A stretch of DNA of 37,454 bases from Entophlyctis helioformis (GCA_025526915.1 JAHLKH010000224.1:1-37454); one strand, 5' to 3'. Shown: positions 1-12,603, numbered from the stretch's first letter. Notes: a model not told the origin generated them from the sequence alone. Program-made: numbers and translations.

Positions 1-262
1 AGCAGCCTTGACACGTAAGCATGCAATATGTCTGCTGCATCGTTTCCTGCTTCGCCCTGAAGTGGCTTTGCTTAACGGGGGTGTCTGACTGGCCCACCTT
101 CAATCAACAGATCCGTACTTTCAGGACATCCCCGTCAATGCAGCCCCCTGACGGCTTGGTTTCATTGGAATGGAAAACATCAGCACTGCATGCAATGCCG
201 TCCAAGCGTGCGCCGCAGACAGGAACAGACGAAATGTGCTATTGAAGGCTCATTGAAACCCG
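1..262. other. window edge, no gene recognised
   Basis: This stretch lies downstream of the farnesyltransferase alpha gene, which ends at 263 on the minus strand. A 74-codon plus-strand frame is open, but its protein has no recognisable domain and no splice-supported continuation. It could hold the 3' end of a gene outside the window. I see nothing that can be named. Confidence 0.3.
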
Positions 263-1699
263 CTATGCCGCCTTGACTTGGCTTGATCGATATTCCCAGT
301 ACTGCTTGCGGATAGGATCGATTTGCACAAGCTTTTTACAAGCCTGTAGTTCAAAGTTTATGGCACCATTGCATGGCATGAGTTGATCCAACGCGAGTCG
401 GCATCTTGGCCAACACAAGGCACTGTCGACATACATTGGTGAATTCCTCGACCTCTTTACGCTCCTGATACATATCTGCGAGGAACGAGAGTGCGTGTGG
501 TACTGCATCTTGCTCGCCAGCCAGTCGAAGGGCAGTGGTTTCTGCTGTTGGGAAATCGCTCAGCTTTCTGTTTCCCAGTTGCTGGATGACACTGGCATTC
601 ATCCCCGGTTAGTCCACAAGACTCGATCAAAGGAAAGCCATTTGACCGGTGGACCCACCCGCGGAGGTAGTTCCACGGGCTTTCGTTGCGCGGAGCCATG
701 TTGATACGCGTCAGGGCATAGCTGACTTCGTGTTCCAAGTCCTCCTTGGTGAACTCGTCTGGGCGTCTTGAAAAGACAAAGAACCGCTGGTTCCATGCCG
801 AGTTATTGCGCACATCTTCCTTGAGAAGACGGTCAATGTCGGCTAGATCCGACTCCCACAGCTTGTACTTTGAAACAATCTGCTGTCTGGCCAGCCCAGC
901 ACCTGTGTCAGTGCATTCAATCTACCTCTGAGCAAGGTGTTTGCATGGGATCCGAACACCGACGCGATGCATTTACCTGTAGCTCCATGCATGGTAGTTT
1001 TTGGAGTCGATCTGCAGCATGCGGTTGATAAACTCGATCTCGGCTTGCGGCTGCGCAATCGAGTCGGACACCGCCAACCGATGATGCCTTTATCAGACAC
1101 CCATCCACCAACCCATCCGTCCATCCAACCGCAAAAAGCATGAATGCGTAAGAAGAGAGTGTCATCTTGTCAAGGATCAGAAACAACACTCACCAGATCT
1201 GGTAGCTTTTAGGATGCTCCGAGGCTAGCTCTTCCGTGAAGCGCAGTTCGTCTTCCATGGGCTTGCCAAGAGCACGAACCGTGTCGAGTCTGTACTTCCT
1301 GGTGGCCCATGGTTGTAAGTAGACGCATGGCGTCTGGCATGTGCATGCGCCGTGCCCTGCATGCAAGCAAGGAAAACTTACCAGACGGCGTAGTGTGACG
1401 GATTCTCGTTGATGATGTACGATGTCAGCTCCAGCACTCGCTCGCTGCGCTCTCCTGCCACCGAAACCGCACGAAAGTAGTTCATGGCCTTGGCATCTGA
1501 GTGTGCCAGACAGCCGTGTCAACAAGGCAGGCAACAACAGAGAGCAGCTGACCCATGCTGCAAACGACGCAAGAGGGAACATGCTGCTTCCGCTGTCAGT
1601 CTTACAGTCGGCTGAGTATGCAATAGGGACGAGCGGGTCTGGGCCATCGTCTTGTGGGACAGGGACAACGCCGGACCAGATGTCACTGGAGAAATCCAT
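263..1699 (-). CDS. RAM2: protein farnesyltransferase / geranylgeranyltransferase I alpha subunit
   Basis: Shared alpha subunit of the cytosolic CAAX prenyltransferases. It pairs with the FTase or GGTase-I beta subunit to add farnesyl or geranylgeranyl groups to Ras/Rho-type proteins. Seven exons are supported by GT-AG sites and phase: 1606-1699, 1382-1496, 1194-1298, 977-1087, 659-886, 435-591 and 263-343, giving 296 aa. The start MDFSSDIWSGVVPVPQDDGP matches the family N-terminus. PFTA helical repeats follow: NENPSHYAVW, EHPKSYQIWHHR, IDSKNYHAWSYR, EDVRNNSAWNQRFF and PRNESPWNYLRG. The end, QIDPIRKQYWEYRSS, is the usual C-terminus. Length is normal for fungi. Intron 3 carries CCATCC-type repeats. 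It is divergent from the UNC119-like gene, with 158 bp between the proposed starts. Identity is secure; small boundary errors are possible. Confidence 0.93.
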
Positions 1700-1857
1700 T
1701 TGTTATGAGTTTGCGTCTAACTCATGATGAACATCTCTCCGGAAAAGGTTCTCAGGTGAGGAGGGCACACATCCGATGGTCCAAAGGTGGCTGCAGAGGA
1801 GGCAGCCCAGGGGGGCTATGAACATGAGCAGCAGTTTCATCGTAACGCCTCCATTGG
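1700..1857. promoter_or_regulatory. shared divergent promoter region
   Basis: Short gap between the divergent start codons of the prenyltransferase alpha gene (minus, ATG at 1699) and the proposed UNC119-like start (plus, 1858). Both promoters must lie here or overlap the neighbouring 5' exons. I see no convincing TATA box. The plus-strand limit depends on the uncertain UNC119 first exon. Confidence 0.4.
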
Positions 1858-3146
1858 ATGGCTGACCAAATGTGCTTCGGGATACTGTTATGTTGGCCCT
1901 GTGGCTCTGTGGCTTGGCATGGCATACTGGACAGCTTGAAGAAGCCGACAGGAGACGTAAGCGACGGCACACTGCGGCCTGTTCGCAGACACACTTGCCC
2001 CGCTGCTAACAATGGTTTCCGTTCGTTTTCCCATGGCCCGCCGCCACGCCACGCACAGTTTCTCTGCTCGCAGGCTGGATACAGACTCATACAGGTAGGC
2101 ATGCCCTGAGCGTTCAAGGCGCGCATTCACCCCCCAACACAATAGTGTCGCGTCCATTTGAGCTCTCCGTCGCCATCAACCTTATGCAAACACCAGACAC
2201 ACCGCCGAGGCTTCTCTGGCAGCCATTGGAAGTCAATGGAACAGAGAAGAGTGCCACTGCCGACATTGCCTTTGCCCAATGGCGTGCTATGACGATAGAC
2301 AGCCAGCTGACAAACGACTGCCATGGTATACAACCATTCCAACGTTAACGCTCTGTCCACTACAGTTTCTAGAGTTCACCATCAAGAACGAAGACACGAA
2401 AGAGGTGCACACACACCACTCCTGCTTTCTGGCAATCAAAGTCAATATGCATCTAACTGATGGCTTGTGACTTGCAGCTATTGTTCCAGCTCAAGCGGCC
2501 TGATGTGCCCATCCAGTGGGATGACATCGATGTGGCTGATGAGGGCCGGTCGGTCGCATACACGTTTCCGGCCAACTTCTTGTCCGCAAAGTCGATTGCA
2601 TCGACGTATGTTGCCGCAATTCATCGAGATTTCTGTGCCGGCCCGCTGCCAAAATGCTGGATGGCTGAGCTGACATATCTGTTTAACTCATCCATCCATC
2701 CATCCATCCATCCACCTGTCAGGCTTGTGTTTGCTGTTGGACCAAAGGAGCTCAAGAATTTTCGCATGATCGAGCGGCACTACTTCCGTGATCGGTTGCT
2801 CAAGTCCTTCGACTTTGACTTTGGGTTTTGTATCCCCAACACCGTCAACTCGTGGGAACACATCTACGAGGTAAGTATCACAGTCGTGAGGCGACTTCCA
2901 ATGGAGTGTGCCTGACACCAGATCGCTACATACACACAAAGGTTCCTCAACTGGATGAAAAAACAAGTAAGGGTTGTGGCCGGCACGACAGTGTACGTGT
3001 AGATGGAGCACTAACTCTTCGACAATACACCAGAAAACGAAATGATTCTCTCTCCTGGACAAACGGTGTCGGACAGCTTCTACTTTATAGACGGAAAACT
3101 TGTGCTCCACAACAAAGCGACCTACTCTTATTCAAGTCAGAAATAG
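1858..3146 (+). CDS. UNC119: UNC119-like lipid-binding chaperone (GMP-PDE delta family)
   Basis: UNC119 proteins hold myristoylated cargo in an immunoglobulin-like beta sandwich and release it in the cilium under ARL3 control. Seven exons join in consistent phase: 1858-1956, 2059-2094, 2366-2404, 2478-2605, 2723-2870, 2942-2966 and 3034-3146, giving 195 aa. Diagnostic stretches are [40 protein letters not shown] and [20 protein letters not shown], the last being the final strand pair of the family. The tiny second exon encodes [12 protein letters not shown], matching the family segment before the first strand. The first exon and start are least certain: LKKPTGD fits the family, but the 20 residues before it do not. 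It converges on the TSNAXIP1-like gene with 73 bp between stops. Intron 4 holds a (CATC)n tract. Confidence 0.9.
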
Positions 3147-3219
3147 TGACGACATACTCAATGAAACCATAAGTCCCTCTTTCTACTCGCAATGTCCTGC
3201 TAATGACGCCAACAGTCCA

Positions 3220-5521
3220 TCAGTTTGACGTGGTTTCTTCATCCCCTGCAACGCCAGACTCCTGAAGGGAATCATCGTCAGGGTTTTGCGACGTAGTTTG
3301 CGAAGCGAGCAGCATAGCCGAACCCGAGCGTGATCCAGGATCGTCAGAAATCCATCCAGCGGTTGTTGGGGCTGGTTCTGGAGCAGATGTAGCTTGAATC
3401 GAGGCATCATCATTTTCTGTTGGGATGCGCTTGTCAAAAGATGATGCAACTGCTTCGGATAGCTCGCTATGCACGACAATGAATGTCAATGAACACCGTT
3501 ACAAACGCAGAGACAGAGTGCAAGCAGAGAGCACATACTTGTACTCTGTGATCAAGAACTGATATTGCTGTTCCTTCTCACGTAGCGTGCTTTCCAGCTG
3601 TCTTATCTCGCTGTGTTTTTCAATCAGCTGCGATTCGAGACTATTATTCTTTTCCGTAAACCGCTTTAGACGATCCTGTTCAATGGTACTCATCGTTTAG
3701 AGACAGGGACGGCCGTACAGACAAAGAGTTGATGGGCGGATGATAAACTGCACCGGTGACATACCTCGACGTCATGAAGTGCTTCTTCGACTTTCTCCTT
3801 GGTTATTCGTGGCACATACTCGCGCTCTTGCAGTCGCTTGAGGTCTTCAATCTCTTCAACCTTTGCGTCGATCTCCTCCTTGAGAAGCTCAACGTGCCGT
3901 TCTGCCATGGTGATTGGATCCTCTCCGGCAGCATAGGTTCTGATCTGATTTTCAACTTCGACGAGCACTCCAGAACGTGAACGTAAGTGTCTCCGAATGA
4001 GTTTGCACAGCAGAAGCAACAGGCCTTACATTGGTCGTCTTTTTTCTTCTCATGAAGGATCGATGCAGGAAGGTAGCTTGCGTAAATCGCAAGTTTGCGG
4101 CGAAGCTCGGCTTTCAGTCTTGTTGCATGCCACCAATACAAAACGATGGCGGTCAGCAACCAATTGGGTAACGAACAATTCCCGTGCTTCAACATACTTT
4201 TCGTTTTCGACTGCAATCCAACAATGAAATGCACAGCCGATTTAGTACACCAAAACGAGACAGACAATGCCGGCGCTAGCCATTGTAGAACTCACCACGA
4301 AGCGCATCAACCTGCCCTTCTAGCTCTTTGGCTCTTTTACGCTCAAATTTGAGAAGCAGTCGATTCTCGTTTTGTGACAGCAGTTTTTGGACCTTAGTTC
4401 GAAGAAAATTGAGCTCGTTCTGATCGCTCTGAAAGCTGAGCACTGTGCGATCGTACTCATTCTTAAACAGCCAAGATTAGTCGTCGATCAAGGTATTCCA
4501 GTGAACGTGGACACCCACCTTGATTTCGGCTAAGAGTGGTGCATACGTGCGGAACTCTGCAATGAGCTTTTCAAAACATTCGCTGTATATTTGCAGACGG
4601 CCAACGTCTGGGCCTTCTGGTGGACAGCCGTTGCTTTCCAGCTCTTGTTTGAGGAAATCGTAATAGAGCTGCAGGCGGTCGAGCTTGCCCGCATCCGCGT
4701 TCTTCAGATAACTTTGGTTGCGCTGAACGACTGAACGATCAATCGTTTGCAGAGTCTTGAACTGCTCGCCTTTGGTCAAGTTGAGCTGATAGCTTGGCAA
4801 AAACCGGCGTACAGAGCGTGCAGCGGCATCGTTATTGTCGTCAGTCGGTTTGGCCGATTGAGCGAGACTCGAAGCAGCGGCATCTGGAGAATCTAGCGTC
4901 TTTTCCCGAAGCTTGACAGAATCGAACTTGGTAAGCAAATCGATCATGCTACCGAGCCCAATACCGGTAGCTGTAGTCCCTCCAGTCAGTGCGTGTTGGG
5001 CAGCTGCTGCAATCTTGGGCTCCAACGCCGCGTCATGTTTGCCGGCAGCAGCTACTGCGTTTGATTTGGATATCGTTTGCTGACTTGAGGTGGGTCTCTG
5101 TGGCGATGGCTTTACACTGCTGCTGGACTCTCCATTGCCCGATCCAGCCTTGCCAAAGTGTAAAGGTGAGCGATGCTGCTCCTTGTATTTTTCCAGTTGG
5201 AGATTTGCGTTGTTTGGATTAAGATGCCCTCCAGACAGCGTGCCAATGTCTTTCTTTTGCTGATCGGCAAATCGGTCCAGAATATCCGCAATTGGCTCAA
5301 TGTCCTTCTTCGGGTACTGCTTCGGTCTTGTTGTTTGAAACTGTGACTTTGCTGCCTTTCCTTGCCGCCTTGGGACAAGTACAGCTTTTTGTTGCGGATG
5401 TGTGTACACTTCTGCCGCGGCAATGCTTCTCCACCTCTACCATCGACCGTCTTGCAGTGTTACTAGCTAGCTCTATCGAAGTAAAGGATTGGGTTGAGCT
5501 TACGTGAATCTCCGAATCCAT
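3220..5521 (-). CDS. TSNAXIP1: TSNAXIP1-like coiled-coil protein
   Basis: Resembles translin-associated factor X-interacting protein 1, a coiled-coil protein of ciliated cells. Eight exons in consistent phase: 5504-5521, 4519-5436, 4296-4461, 4177-4210, 4030-4118, 3765-3967, 3539-3675 and 3220-3466, giving 603 aa (human protein about 700). The large second exon has a disordered N-terminal part, then YYDFLKQELESNGCPP and QIYSECFEKLIAEFRTYAPL, continuing as LLAEIKNEYDRTVLSFQSDQ; this is the TSNAXIP1_N signature. Coiled coil follows (MAERHVELLKEEIDAKVEEI; DRLKRFTEKNNSLESQLIEK), then a Ser/Thr/Asp-rich tail. The six-codon first exon (MDSEIH) is inferred from a GTAAGC donor and a TAG acceptor. Intron 4 has a weak GTTCGT donor. 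Function here (flagellar axoneme) is inference from the family. Confidence 0.78.
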
Positions 5522-5551
5522 CGAAATGAACTTTGCCGATAACGCGGCAAG
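5522..5551. promoter_or_regulatory. 30-bp gap between divergent start codons
   Basis: Only 30 bp separate the TSNAXIP1-like ATG (5521, minus) from the ATG proposed for the next plus-strand gene (5552). If both starts are right, the transcripts must have very short leaders or overlap at their 5' ends, so the core promoter would be bidirectional. No obvious promoter motif fits in the gap. Confidence 0.4.
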
Positions 5552-7376
5552 ATGGAGGACGACCTTGTCAGACTAAAAATGCAGCTTCTGCGCATGGTGC
5601 GTTGGGGCAAACCGTGCATTATGTGAAGCGTCTTGTGCTTTTGTACTGACTTTGCATGTGTAGAGACTTGACCGTAGCCAGCGAGACCAACTCCGGCAAA
5701 GCGCGATTCGGACAGGTGTTGCTCGTTTTGGTGTATTGCGTCAGTGGACAGCTCTGCTGATGACAAAATTAGGTCATGGCAGTCTTCTAGACATGCTTGC
5801 TTTACAAAGCCTGCAAATACAACAGGTAGCAATGCGACAGGTGCTACAAGTACAACCCTCAGGCTGCCATCATTGCTCCTACGAGGCTTCACCAGCGGCT
5901 ATAATCAGCAAGGATAGATCGGAAGTGTATGCATTGGTGATCAACATCCATTGCTTCATAATGAGCAGCTATTAACATATGCGTCAGGCCGATTGCATTT
6001 GCAGAGAAGAGCGTCGTACCAAATCACAGTTTGCAACGGAGATTGCGGTCCAAAGTGCAAAGCGTGGCAGTTCAAACTGAGACGGAGACAATTTCAACCG
6101 GACAGGACCAGACTATCGAGCATCGCCAAGAACACAAATTTAGTGATAATTCAGGTGCCATGAAGACTCCTTGGCCGGCACTTAACTCAGTGAGGTGCAT
6201 AGCATGCGTGCCATGTGGTGTTCGCATATCTGACACGTGTGCTGAGCAACAGGTTAACAGATGTCCGACCACAAAAGCCATCAAGACGAGAAATTCGCCG
6301 GCGAATGCGGATGGCAATGTTCAAAGTATGGATTGCAATGATCTTCCTGAGGCCTGTTCGGCACGCATCGAGAAAACGCAAGTCAGCAAACGTGATGGCA
6401 GACGCCGAGCGTGAGATTCAGGTGATAATCAAACGAAGCGCCAAGTTTCAAAAGTCAGTGTCAATTATTGAGTCTCTTTCAAAGGACGCTGTCGATCTCT
6501 TGGCAAAGGACACTCGCTTTCTACCCTTCCGAAACACACAAAAGCAGCAGCAAGTCAAGTTCGCGTCAGCCATTTCAGGAATGCAAGAGGCCTTAAGAGA
6601 GGTATATCGATCATTGCAGGGTGACAATTGATCAAAATTGCTAAGCAGTCAGACATGCTAGGTTACAATTGAAGGCTCAGCAGCATTACAGCACGGCATG
6701 CATACACTACTTTTTGACGCAAGCAGGATTCCGCAAAATTACTTTTGGGAAATTGAACGAGACCGGTTCGAGAATGGACGACCAACAAGTAGTCCAGATA
6801 TTGCTGACGAAGATGCAGCCAGGCTTGCACTGCTTTTCATTGTTGTTCGTTGCATTCTGATAAAGGTTTTTGTCGTCTGCCTTTTGCCGCCTTGGAAAAC
6901 AACACGTGCCTAATATGCCGTATGCAGCTATTGTTGGATCCAGCCGAGTCGGGTATCATTGATCAAGCTAACCCGGCCACTTCTCGAAACTTGGCGTTGG
7001 CTGCTTTGATATTTTATACAGCTGGCAAGTTGCAGACATGTTTGACGCTCATTGTCTGTGCCCTATCTGCATATCTCTGATTGCCAATTGGTACTGGCTG
7101 TTTCCAGTTGATCGTATTTGCGAGCCTAATCAAGCTGGCCGTAACATTCCGCCAGAGTTCCTGCGCCCCCTTGAGGAAGCACTAGATTTGGCAGGAGAAG
7201 ACACGGTGGCGGTCTTTTCCGACAGCAGGATCCGTGGATTCTTGAAGACATTCGAGTCGTCCGTTCGAGAAAGCGTCATGATCTTGGAGCGCTTTGCGGA
7301 CCGAATCCTTGAAGAAGCAAGCGCATTCAAGCCAGACTCATCCACAGCACCTGCGGCTGATCAAAAGCCTGCTTGA
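5552..7376 (+). CDS. unrecognised multi-exon protein
   Basis: I do not recognise this gene. The likely first exon is 5552-5596 (MEDDLVRLKMQLLRM), followed by an exon from about 5666 (RLDRSQRDQLRQSAIRT), both coiled-coil-like. Later coding stretches are VQSVAVQTETETISTGQDQT (about 6050-6110), NAEREIQVIIKRSAKFQKSV (from about 6401), DRFENGRPTSSPDIADEDAA (about 6765), LLLDPAESGIIDQANPATSR (about 6930) and the last exon from about 7110, VFSDSRIRGFLKTFESSVRE, ending at the TGA at 7376. The reading frame changes between these stretches, each with plausible GT-AG sites, but I could not fix every junction. It may be two genes, split near 6650. Its divergent pairing with a ciliary-type gene makes a flagellar role possible, which is only a guess. 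Confidence 0.45.
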
Positions 7377-7467
7377 CTCGCAACATCTTCATAGATTTCC
7401 CAGCCGCCGTTTCATTGAAGAATATGCAAGGATCGACGCAGATGCACACACATTTCACCAAACCCTA

Positions 7468-10400
7468 TCACCAGGAGTAGTTGAAGCGCACAAGCTGCGT
7501 GTTGGCCTCACCCATGTCTTTCTGAACACGCTTGCGCATGTAGAATATGGGGCAGTCCTGCGAGGTGCAAATGACATCTTGATGCAGGCTTCCTTGGCAG
7601 CGCTGGCATTGGGTCCACAGTCGCGAAAACTTGACCTCGAGCTCATTGACAACATCGACTTGGCGCTTGTACAGTTCTGGCATTCTCGGCTTGCAATTGT
7701 CGCAAACAGCGGTATCTAAGAAACCAGCAATGGTGGCCGTGAGCATCCTGTTTTGCACAAAGCTATGCTGAACGCGTGCATCATACCGTTTCGCTTGAGT
7801 GAGACGCGGCATCCGATGCAAGAAGCGGTGCGAATGGCAAATTTCATAATTCCACCACTTGTTGGGGCAGCAACCGAGATGGTGCGCGTATGGTCACCCG
7901 CTGTACCCACATCATATTCGCTGATGAGTTGCATTCGTCAATGGCTTGCTGCCTTGCGAATGTACTTACCCAAAAGTGACGACGCCTTCTCACCAAGCAC
8001 CGGCTCGAATATGCGCATGAGTGGCTTCGACAGCTGATTTTCCAGGTAATACTTGGTGTCGATGGGAAGGTTGTTCTCAAGCACATAAATGGGGTCTTCG
8101 GCCTTCTCGTACGCAGCAGCATCTGTAACCAGTGCACCGTATTAGCCTGTGTGTTTCCGCCGTTTTGCAAACAAACGTTGTTCAAGGCCACCTTTGGTGC
8201 CCTTGATGATCACGTAGGACACACGATCGCCAAGCGCTGGAGCAGACCCAGCATCGCGCTTGCGCATACGTTCAGCCAGCTCGTTATGGGCCTGTTTGGC
8301 TGCATATTCGGCCTTGCCCAGTGCCTTTGAGATGACAAGCTGCGACAAGTCAACCTTGTTCTGCAAGAGATCAGCAATCGTTTTCTTCACGTACCTGCCC
8401 GTCAGCAAGTAATTGGATTAGTTTGTGTCGTATCACGAATAGCGTTTGCTGCACACCTCCTTACTCTTCAGCGCCTTTGGGATCACGGTCGATCAGCAGC
8501 TTTCGAAGCGACGTCTCAATCACGCTGGATACCAGTCGACACGAGTCTCTGCGTACCGTCTGTTACAGGGGATGGCGTTGAGCTGTTGCTGCGTGATGAC
8601 GTTGATCATCGTTGCCTCACCTCAATTCCCTTGGCATCCAACTTGTCATGCTTGTCGGGACGAGTCCAGTAGAGACCAGCGTAGCGCTTCTTGTTGATCA
8701 AAAGGTACGGAAAGTACACTTTTTCAAAGTCGAGATTGATGGGCTTTTCAAAGTGACTCGTCACAAAACCAGCAGCCTCTCGACCTATGCCGAATCAATA
8801 TGGGTCGGTAAGCGTCTCAAACGCTCCAGGGCGAGTGCCAAATATCCGCCAGTGCTTACCAAGCTCCATGGCCTCTTCGACTGACGCGACACCAAACTTG
8901 ACCATGACTGAGTCTGTGTCGCCGTAAATGACTTCTGCATCATGCTTGTACCCGTTGCTGATCTTGAACTTTTCTTCGACGAGCTGCGTGCAGCCGTATG
9001 CCATGCACACGGTCAAATTTATCGCTTGCAAATAGAGATCACGTGCAATACCCACAGTCTTTGTCGTTTCAATCATCACGCGACCGTACGCAGTCACACT
9101 TGACGAGATGGCCAGAAGCGGCAGTTTACCAATTGTTGCGCCGGTAAAGCCGTAAACAGAGTTTGCGCTAATCTATGTCCCGGACACCATAACGCAACAG
9201 CACCGGTAAGTTTCCGTATTAGTGCAGACGGGCAAGTGCAGTATCGTCTCTTGCCTTGAGAGCCAGCTGGCGTCCATCCAAGACTGCCCGCTTGAATGGA
9301 TCCGTCTCGTTCTTAAGATCATTCTTGGCGCGTTTACGAGCCGCCAAGAGATCTTCAAGAATGGTCGGCAGCAAGCCCTTGCGCACACTGGGCCGCACAA
9401 AAATGTCTGTCATCAATGTCCGAGCAATGCTTTGTTAGCCAAACACAGTCTCTGCACAAGTATGGACGTTTGTCGACGAAGCAACATGAAAAAGAGAGGC
9501 ACAGCGTTACCATTGTTGGGAGTACGCTTGGTGTCGCGGCCCTCGACAAAGTTGAACCTGCTTGCAATGTCGTTGTTGCGGATCCAGGTGGAATAGCAGA
9601 GATTGTGGGCCATCATGATCGATGGATACAGTGACGTGAAATCAAGGGTTGCAATTGGGACTTGGTAGAATCCCTTCTGTGGCTCGATGACAGTTGCGCC
9701 TTCGTACTGCTCATCCGTCCCTGTGCGAACCAGTGAATGTCAGTGCATGTCTCAATGCAAGAGTATGTTGGCTATATCAAGCAATGGCTACCCAAATCCA
9801 GGTCTCCGTTACGCACCTTCCACGTCCAGTGCGGGAATGAGAAGATCCTGCGTGCTTGCCTTTCGATAGAGCTGCGAAACGACCTTGATTTGCTGGCCAC
9901 GGGTCAGCAGATAGTTGAATGGAACGCCAGTCACGCGGGCCATCTCGATGTAGTTGATGAGACACATGAGTTTGTCCATCAGTCGCTGAGGAAGGTAAGC
10001 ATCCTTCAGGCAGTACACTGCAAGCCGGCGGCGCGTCTCCTCGTTTCCATTTTGCAGGTCGCCAATGATGGAGTGGTGCACATCTTCCTTCTGTTCGCCT
10101 GGAAAGTCATGTTCGTCAACGTCTCGCACACCCAAACAACCGCCGAAAAGTATCAACACACTGAGCCTGTGCAGCAGACTCACCGAGAAAATGCGCACAC
10201 ACAGAGTTGAGTGTGTAGGAGCGCAGCTTGTAGTCACGCTGCATCACTTGCAGAAGATCCAGTTGTAGGCGGCCCTCAAGATTGATGGTCTTGCTGTCAC
10301 GAGTGCCGTACGCCTTGGATGAAAAGCGAGTGTCCTTGGCGGTTGTCTTGGAGTCTGCGCATCCACGTTGGCAATGGTCAGCTCCACGTGTCTGGCAGAG

Positions 10401-12603
10401 CTGTTTGCTTGGGAGTCCCATGCAGCTCAGGACAATGGCATGAAAACCATACCGGTGATCCGGCCAAGCCACGCAAAGTCGTCAAGACGGAGTGCTTCCG
10501 CACGATCCAGCAGATACGGAAAGTCGAATCCGTTGATGTTGTATCCAATGAGCATGTCCGGATCAACCTGGAATGGGAGTGGCATAGCGTCCATTGCGCG
10601 CGCATATGAGTAACTATGGCTCGCTATGACTTTGGCTGTCTCCAAGACATACCTCGCGGACAAAGCTACTCCAGGCTTGTAGCATCTCCGCCTCAGTCTC
10701 AAAGGACATGACATGCGTGCCCGCAATGTGGGCACACGACTTGAGTGTCATGACATTGCGGATGAACGGCTTGCTGTGGCCTGTGATGTATGCAGATTAT
10801 TGTCCGACGAGGCGGCGGTCAGACATCACAAAGAATCGCAATGCCCCCAGGTTGATGAACTACAAACGTGGCGGATCGTACCTTGGCACGTCACAATACT
10901 GGCAATCTGGATGACGGGATCCACCTGCGCTTCTGGAAAGATGCCTTTGCGGCCGGCGCACTCAATGTCAAAGCTTAAAATGCGCAGTGGAGCAACTTTG
11001 GACCATTCGCCCTCTGGCTGATGAGCAACAATGTCTGCATATCTGAGAGTGCCAATGGCATTCAAAGCAGAGCAAGGCATCGGCATGTCAATGACACGTG
11101 CGCACATGCTGCTACACACATTCCGTGCAAAGCGTTTTTCACTTACCCGACGTCAACCTCGAGCTGGCCGGTTGACACCTTGTCTCTGCTGTGGCGCAGC
11201 ACATAGCTTTTCGGCGGTAGTTCAACCCAGCTTGCGCCTTGGATCTGAATGAATATCATTACGTTTAAGCGCGCATTCTCGCACATGTTGCAGTGCACAC
11301 GATGGCGTACCTTGGTGTCAATCATGAAGCGAAGAGGATAGGGGATGTTGCTTTCAAAGGTGAGATCCACTTTGACCGTACCGAGACCTGTCACATTCAA
11401 GCCATCTCGAAGAACTCGTGTGTCATTGTCAAGGAGCGGCTCCATCCAAACCTCTGCAGCTGTGCAGCAACAATCGATAAGATGGATTTTGCATCTGCAT
11501 GCGCAAAGGCAGCACAATAATGCAACATGAACTCCAAACGGGCAAGCAAGCAAGCAAGCAAGCAAGCACGCAAGCAATGGCTTTTCGATGGGGATAAAAG
11601 GATATTCTTTGCTGCTGCGATCATGCTCTGCAGACGCACAAAGATGCGCAGAAACAGCGCCTTTTCAGGATTGTACCCATAGATGGACGACTTTTGAACG
11701 AGCTGGACGTCGATGACAGCAGGATCGTTTGATCGCTGTCTGTTCATGCCTGTGCGGACCGCGTTCTGTGTGCAGTTGGACGAACATCGCGAGAGATGGT
11801 ACAGAGTGAGTGCTGTTATGCAGCAAGCAAGCAAGGAAGCAAGCAAGCAAGCACAATTCCCGACATATTGCCATGCACATATTGCACATTGCGCATGGAG
11901 AAGGCCAAACGTACATCCATGATGCACATAAACGCTTGCTTGTGTCCTGGCTGGAATCCCACTGGCGCCGGAACATAAAAGTAGGGCAGGAAGCCGTGAA
12001 CATGACAGACGACCGAATGGCCAGCCTTGGATTGTAAGGATACAGATGGCCAGAGGTGAGTGTTGGTGAGATGCTTTGGTAGACAGACGGCGTGCGGCAT
12101 CTTACCTCGGTGATTCCGTACATGCGAATCAAGCTGGTTTCACCCAGGCCGTGCGGGTTCGGCATGGGGTGATCGGCCGTCTTGCCGACATGCTCGTCGA
12201 TGTCAATCTGTTGGAAAGCTGGTGTTCGGACATGCCAGGTTGGTGCCATTGCCAGCCAGCTCTTGGTTGCTCTGACGACTTACTGATCGAGTCTCTTGCG
12301 GGATTCAGCGGCGGGAGTGCAGGGCGCTGCCAAGCAGAGCGGGGGTCGGCAACTGGGAGCGATGCACATCAACTCAGTATCGCACTGTCGGCTGCACACA
12401 ACAACCAGGTGCATCAGACACCTGCCGGTGCATTGAGCGTTCATACCATGCCCATGCTGATGCTGCAGAGCTTCGAGTTCCTGCTCAAAGGCCGACGCCG
12501 CCTCATGGACACGCGCACGCTTAGCCCGCTGCGAGCTGGTGGCCTGGACAGCCTCTTGGCTGCCGTCGGCTCGTTTGGCTGTATGTGGGCCTGGCTCGAC
12601 CAT
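7468..12603 (-). CDS. POL3: DNA polymerase delta catalytic subunit
   Basis: Family B replicative polymerase with 3'-5' proofreading. First exons: 12447-12603, 12284-12352, 12106-12218, 11915-12025; many more follow. Exonuclease motifs: [15 protein letters not shown] (about 10942-10974), [15 protein letters not shown] (about 10510-10555) and YCLKDAYLP (about 9994-10020). Polymerase motifs: [19 protein letters not shown] (about 9590-9645), [11 protein letters not shown] with DGRQLALK, then [12 protein letters not shown] across an intron (9140-9335), and [12 protein letters not shown] (about 8895-8930). The C-terminus has both Cys clusters: CIGC...CDNC and CQRC...CTSQDC, the second the likely Fe-S site. 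The end, LVRFNYSW, is at 7468. All catalytic Asp/Glu seen are intact. The ATG at 12603 gives [19 protein letters not shown], matching family N-termini. Two introns carry (AAGC)n tracts. The upstream gene stops 60 bp before this ATG. Confidence 0.96.
11543..11576. repeat. (AAGC)n tetranucleotide tract in a POL3 intron
   Basis: Near-perfect CAAG/GCAA tetranucleotide run of about eight units inside an intron of the polymerase delta gene. Read on the coding strand it is (GCTT)n and starts close to the probable 5' splice site, so the donor of this intron is hard to place by eye. Confidence 0.85.
11823..11853. repeat. second (AAGC)n tract in the neighbouring POL3 intron
   Basis: The same tetranucleotide as at 11543-11576, with one interruption (GGAAGC), in the next intron upstream in the polymerase delta gene. 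Confidence 0.85.
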
